DNA of 14,395 nt from NCBI GenBank assembly GCA_023268955.1, contig JALRJW010000361.1, forward strand, positions 1-14,395. The letters are read 5' to 3'. The DNA is from Aliarcobacter sp. (GTDB taxonomy: Bacteria; Campylobacterota; Campylobacteria; Campylobacterales; Arcobacteraceae). A program made the translations under genes and the position numbers. This document shows positions 12,008 to 14,395 of this stretch, piece by piece. The first letter of the stretch is position 1; each line of letters begins with the position of its first letter. The notes below the pieces were generated by a model. It was not told where the DNA came from and did not search any database. It was given only the letters and a program-made list of their open reading frames with translations.

Positions 12008-13135
12008 CTACGCCTTTTTAACTTTTGAGTTTATTTGTGATATTAGTCCAACTACACCTTTTGGTAAATATAAAGTTACTAATACAAACAATCCACCTAA
12101 AGCATATAACCAAACTTCAGGAAGTGCTGAAGTAAAATATGTACTTGCAAAACTTACAATTATTGCTCCAATAATTGCTCCATATAAAGTACCTCTTCCA
12201 CCAATTGCAACCCAAATTACAAGTTCAATTGAAAATAGTGGTGAAAATACACCTGGATTAATAATCCCAACTTGTGGCACATATAAAGCCCCTGCAATTG
12301 CAGCAATTACAGCTGATACTACAAATATAAATAGTTTATATTGTTCAACTTTATATCCTAAAAATCTAACTCTACTTTCAGCATCTCTAATAGAAATTAC
12401 AACTCTACCAAGTCTTGAGTTTATAATAAATCTACAAACTAAATATCCTAAAACTAAAGCAATGAAAGTGATGATTAAAAGCCCTACTCTAGTGCTATCA
12501 CTAGCTAAATCAAATCCTAAAATATCTTTAAAATCTGTAAGACCATTATTTCCACCAAATCCCATGTCATTTCTAAAAAATGCCAACATAAGTGCATAAG
12601 TTAAAGCTTGAGTAATAATTGATAAATAAACCCCAGTTACCCTTGATTTAAATGCTAACCATCCAAAAACAAAAGCTAAAATACCAGGAACTAAAGCAAC
12701 CATAAATAAAGCAAATAAAGGATTATCAAATCCTCCCCAAAACCAAGGTAACTCTTTTAAGTTCATAAATACCATAAAATCAGGTAAATCAGGATTTCCA
12801 TAAACTCCTCTATCACCAATTTGACGCATTAAATACATAGCCCAAGCATATCCACCAAGTGCAAAAAATGCCCCGTGACCTAAACTTAAAACACCTAAAT
12901 AACCCCACACTAAATCTAAAGCTAAAGCTAAAAGTGCAAAAGCTAAATATTTACCTAAAATTGTAACTGTAAAAGTTGAGATGTAAAATATTGAATCACT
13001 TGGAACAAATAAATTACAAAATGCAACTACAAAAACTACTACTGCAAGGGTAGATAATACAATCTTACCACCCTTGTCATTTTCTAAAATTTTTAATACT
13101 AAAGACTTTCTTTCCATGTTATTAGTCCTGTGCAT
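12008..13135 (-). CDS. urtC: Urea ABC transporter permease UrtC
   Basis: A LivM-type inner-membrane permease of 375 aa that pairs with UrtB to form the urea channel. About ten hydrophobic segments are visible, beginning with ILSTLAVVVFVVAFCNLFV (~25-44). The conserved ALDLVWGYLGVLSLGHGAFFALGGYAWAMYLM region follows, then GVYLSIITQALTYALMLAF, RFLGYKVEQYKLFIFVVSAVIAAIAGALYVPQVGI, and the EAA-like ATPase-coupling region with SIRDAESRVRFLGY. The 3' portion ends ALGGLFVLVTLYLPKGVVGL. The ATG at 13133-13135 overlaps the end of urtB by 14 bases. A second in-frame ATG (13115-13117, Met7) lies just past the urtB stop with an AGGA upstream, so the true N-terminus may be six residues shorter. No defects. 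Confidence 0.95.
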   Translation of the reverse strand: MHRTNNMERKSLVLKILENDKGGKIVLSTLAVVVFVVAFCNLFVPSDSIFYISTFTVTILGKYLAFALLALALDLVWGYLGVLSLGHGAFFALGGYAWAMYLMRQIGDRGVYGNPDLPDFMVFMNLKELPWFWGGFDNPLFALFMVALVPGILAFVFGWLAFKSRVTGVYLSIITQALTYALMLAFFRNDMGFGGNNGLTDFKDILGFDLASDSTRVGLLIITFIALVLGYLVCRFIINSRLGRVVISIRDAESRVRFLGYKVEQYKLFIFVVSAVIAAIAGALYVPQVGIINPGVFSPLFSIELVIWVAIGGRGTLYGAIIGAIIVSFASTYFTSALPEVWLYALGGLFVLVTLYLPKGVVGLISQINSKVKKA

Positions 13136-14395
13136 CTCTTCCCTTTTGTGGGAAAAGACCTCTTGGTTTTTTCTGAATAAATAGTATGATAAATACTAAA
13201 ATTATTACTTTTGCAAGAACTGCTCCTGCAAGTGGTTCAATAAATTTATTTATTTCACCTAAAGATAATGCCGCAATTAAAGTTCCCCATAAGTTACCAA
13301 CACCACCAAATACAACTACCATGAAACTATCTACAATATACGCTTGTCCAAGGTTTGGTCCAACATTTGTAAGTTGAGATAAAGCAACACCTGCAACACC
13401 AGCAATTCCTGAACCAATACCAAATGTTAAAGCATCAATATAAGATGATTTAATCCCCATAGCTCTTGCTATTGGTCTGTTTTGAGAAACAGCTCTTACT
13501 TTTAAACCTAAACTTGTTTTTTTCATCACATAAAGAATCCCTAAAAAAACAATGATTGCAAAAATTACAATATATAATCTGTTGTACGTTAAAGATAATG
13601 CACTGTTTATTTCTAAGGCTCCACTCATCCAATCAGGAGTTTTAACTTCTTGATTAAGTGGAGAGTAAATAGTTCTCACTAATTGTTGTAAAATCAAACT
13701 AACCCCAAATGTCGCTAAAAGCGTTTCTAAAGGTCTTCCATAAAGGTGTCTAATAACCAATCTTTCAATCAAAATACCAACAATACCACTAACTATAAAT
13801 GCAGCTGGAATTGCAATAATAATCGAATATTCAATTAATCCTGGCATAATTTGTTGAATCGTATAAGTTGTATAAGCCCCAATCATGATTAACTCACCAT
13901 GAGCCATATTAATAACTTTCATAACACCAAATGTAATAGCTAAACCAATAGCAGCTAAAAGTAAAACTGAACCTTGAGATAATCCAAAAAATGCTGTTTC
14001 AATAAATGAATAAAATGATTTTTTCATTTCAACTCTATCTTGAGCCTCTTTTGCTGTTGAAATAATCAATTCATTTTCTTTGCTTGAAACAATTTCATTT
14101 AATGTTTGAACTGTTTTAGCTGATAAAAAACCACCCAAATCTTTAATAGCTTGGATTTGTTTCTCACCTGTTTCATATTTTGCATCTAAGTTTGCAATGA
14201 TTTCTAGCAAAATCTCTTTTACATCACTATTTTTTTCGTTTTCTAAAGCATTTAAAACTAGCGGTTTATCTTCTAGATCTAAGTTTTTAAGTAGATTTTT
14301 TGCTGATTTTTCTCTTTTATCTGCATTTTTAGAAGATAAATTTATCACAGCAAGTGACGCTTTGATAACACTTCTTAATTTATTGTTTATTTTTA
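13122..14395 (-). CDS. urtB: Urea ABC transporter permease UrtB, 5' end beyond the window
   Basis: The LivH-type permease of the urea importer. The frame remains open to the right edge; the apparent GTG start at 14346-14348 lies inside the gene, because the 15 codons before it (KINNKLRSVIKASLA) continue the family's N-terminal pattern of N-N-LR....A. The soluble N-terminal part, here ~135 residues of helical, HEAT-like repeats (SAKNLLKNLDLEDKPLVLNALENEKNSDVKEILL), is a known UrtB feature and is normally preceded by a signal sequence, which must lie outside. The permease core runs from about FFGLSQGSVLLLAAIGLAITFGVMKVINMAHGELIMIGAYTTY through LETLLATFGVSLILQQLVR, GLKVRAVSQNRPIARAMGIKS and GSGIAGVAGVALSQLTNVGPNLGQAYIVDSFMVVVFGGVGNLWGT. 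Full-length UrtB is ~500 aa or more; 424 codons are seen. urtA is presumably upstream, outside. Confidence 0.94.
   Translation of the reverse strand, partial: KINNKLRSVIKASLAVINLSSKNADKREKSAKNLLKNLDLEDKPLVLNALENEKNSDVKEILLEIIANLDAKYETGEKQIQAIKDLGGFLSAKTVQTLNEIVSSKENELIISTAKEAQDRVEMKKSFYSFIETAFFGLSQGSVLLLAAIGLAITFGVMKVINMAHGELIMIGAYTTYTIQQIMPGLIEYSIIIAIPAAFIVSGIVGILIERLVIRHLYGRPLETLLATFGVSLILQQLVRTIYSPLNQEVKTPDWMSGALEINSALSLTYNRLYIVIFAIIVFLGILYVMKKTSLGLKVRAVSQNRPIARAMGIKSSYIDALTFGIGSGIAGVAGVALSQLTNVGPNLGQAYIVDSFMVVVFGGVGNLWGTLIAALSLGEINKFIEPLAGAVLAKVIILVFIILFIQKKPRGLFPQKGRDAQD

Noticed and set aside
13186..13632. Small frames opposite or out of phase with urtB (13186-13377 plus, 13450-13632 minus)
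   Set aside because: They sit within the conserved membrane core of UrtB and show no family features.

Overview
The window looks like Campylobacterota, most probably an Arcobacter/Aliarcobacter-type bacterium. The DNA is very AT-rich with A/T-ending codons. The urease small subunit is a UreA-UreB fusion of the Helicobacter/Arcobacter type, and the Rho-like stretch at the left edge matches what I recall of epsilonproteobacterial Rho. The genus assignment rests on gene style, not on a marker gene.

Layout, left to right. (1) 1-2671, minus strand: ureD > ureAB > ureC, the start of a urease operon. ureC is abnormal: its first ~354 codons are a textbook UreC with nickel and carbamate ligands in register, then the frame passes without interruption into ~49 codons of transcription terminator Rho. 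The junction is a ~10-bp stretch that both genes could share. This is either an assembly or amplification chimera or a real illegitimate recombination; as written it encodes no working urease. (2) 2672-2931: intergenic, with a 19-bp palindrome in front of ureD and a collapsed remnant of a ccdAB toxin-antitoxin module. (3) 2911-4621, minus: an OmpR-type two-component pair with overlapping genes. (4) 4718-8697, plus: a divergent RND efflux operon (periplasmic adaptor plus 1023-aa pump), with a 30-bp inverted repeat in the shared promoter region. (5) 8698-10478, plus: a RelBE-type toxin-antitoxin module with a consensus promoter and operator-like repeats, tag (3-methyladenine DNA glycosylase I), then an intact ccdAB module. 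(6) 10483-14395, minus: the urea ABC transporter genes urtB-urtC-urtD-urtE, with urtB running off the right edge and a strong terminator after urtE.

How it fits together: UrtBCDE (with UrtA presumably outside) imports urea, and urease (UreAB/UreC with UreD and other accessory proteins outside) would split it. Between these two halves lies a ~7-kb block (two-component system, RND pump, RelBE, Tag). It is bracketed by an intact ccdAB copy on one side and a ccdAB remnant in the same orientation on the other. The simplest reading is that an ancestral urt-ccdAB-ure locus was interrupted or rearranged here. No stretch longer than 300 bases lacks a gene. I saw no tRNA, rRNA, CRISPR array, transposase or integrase.
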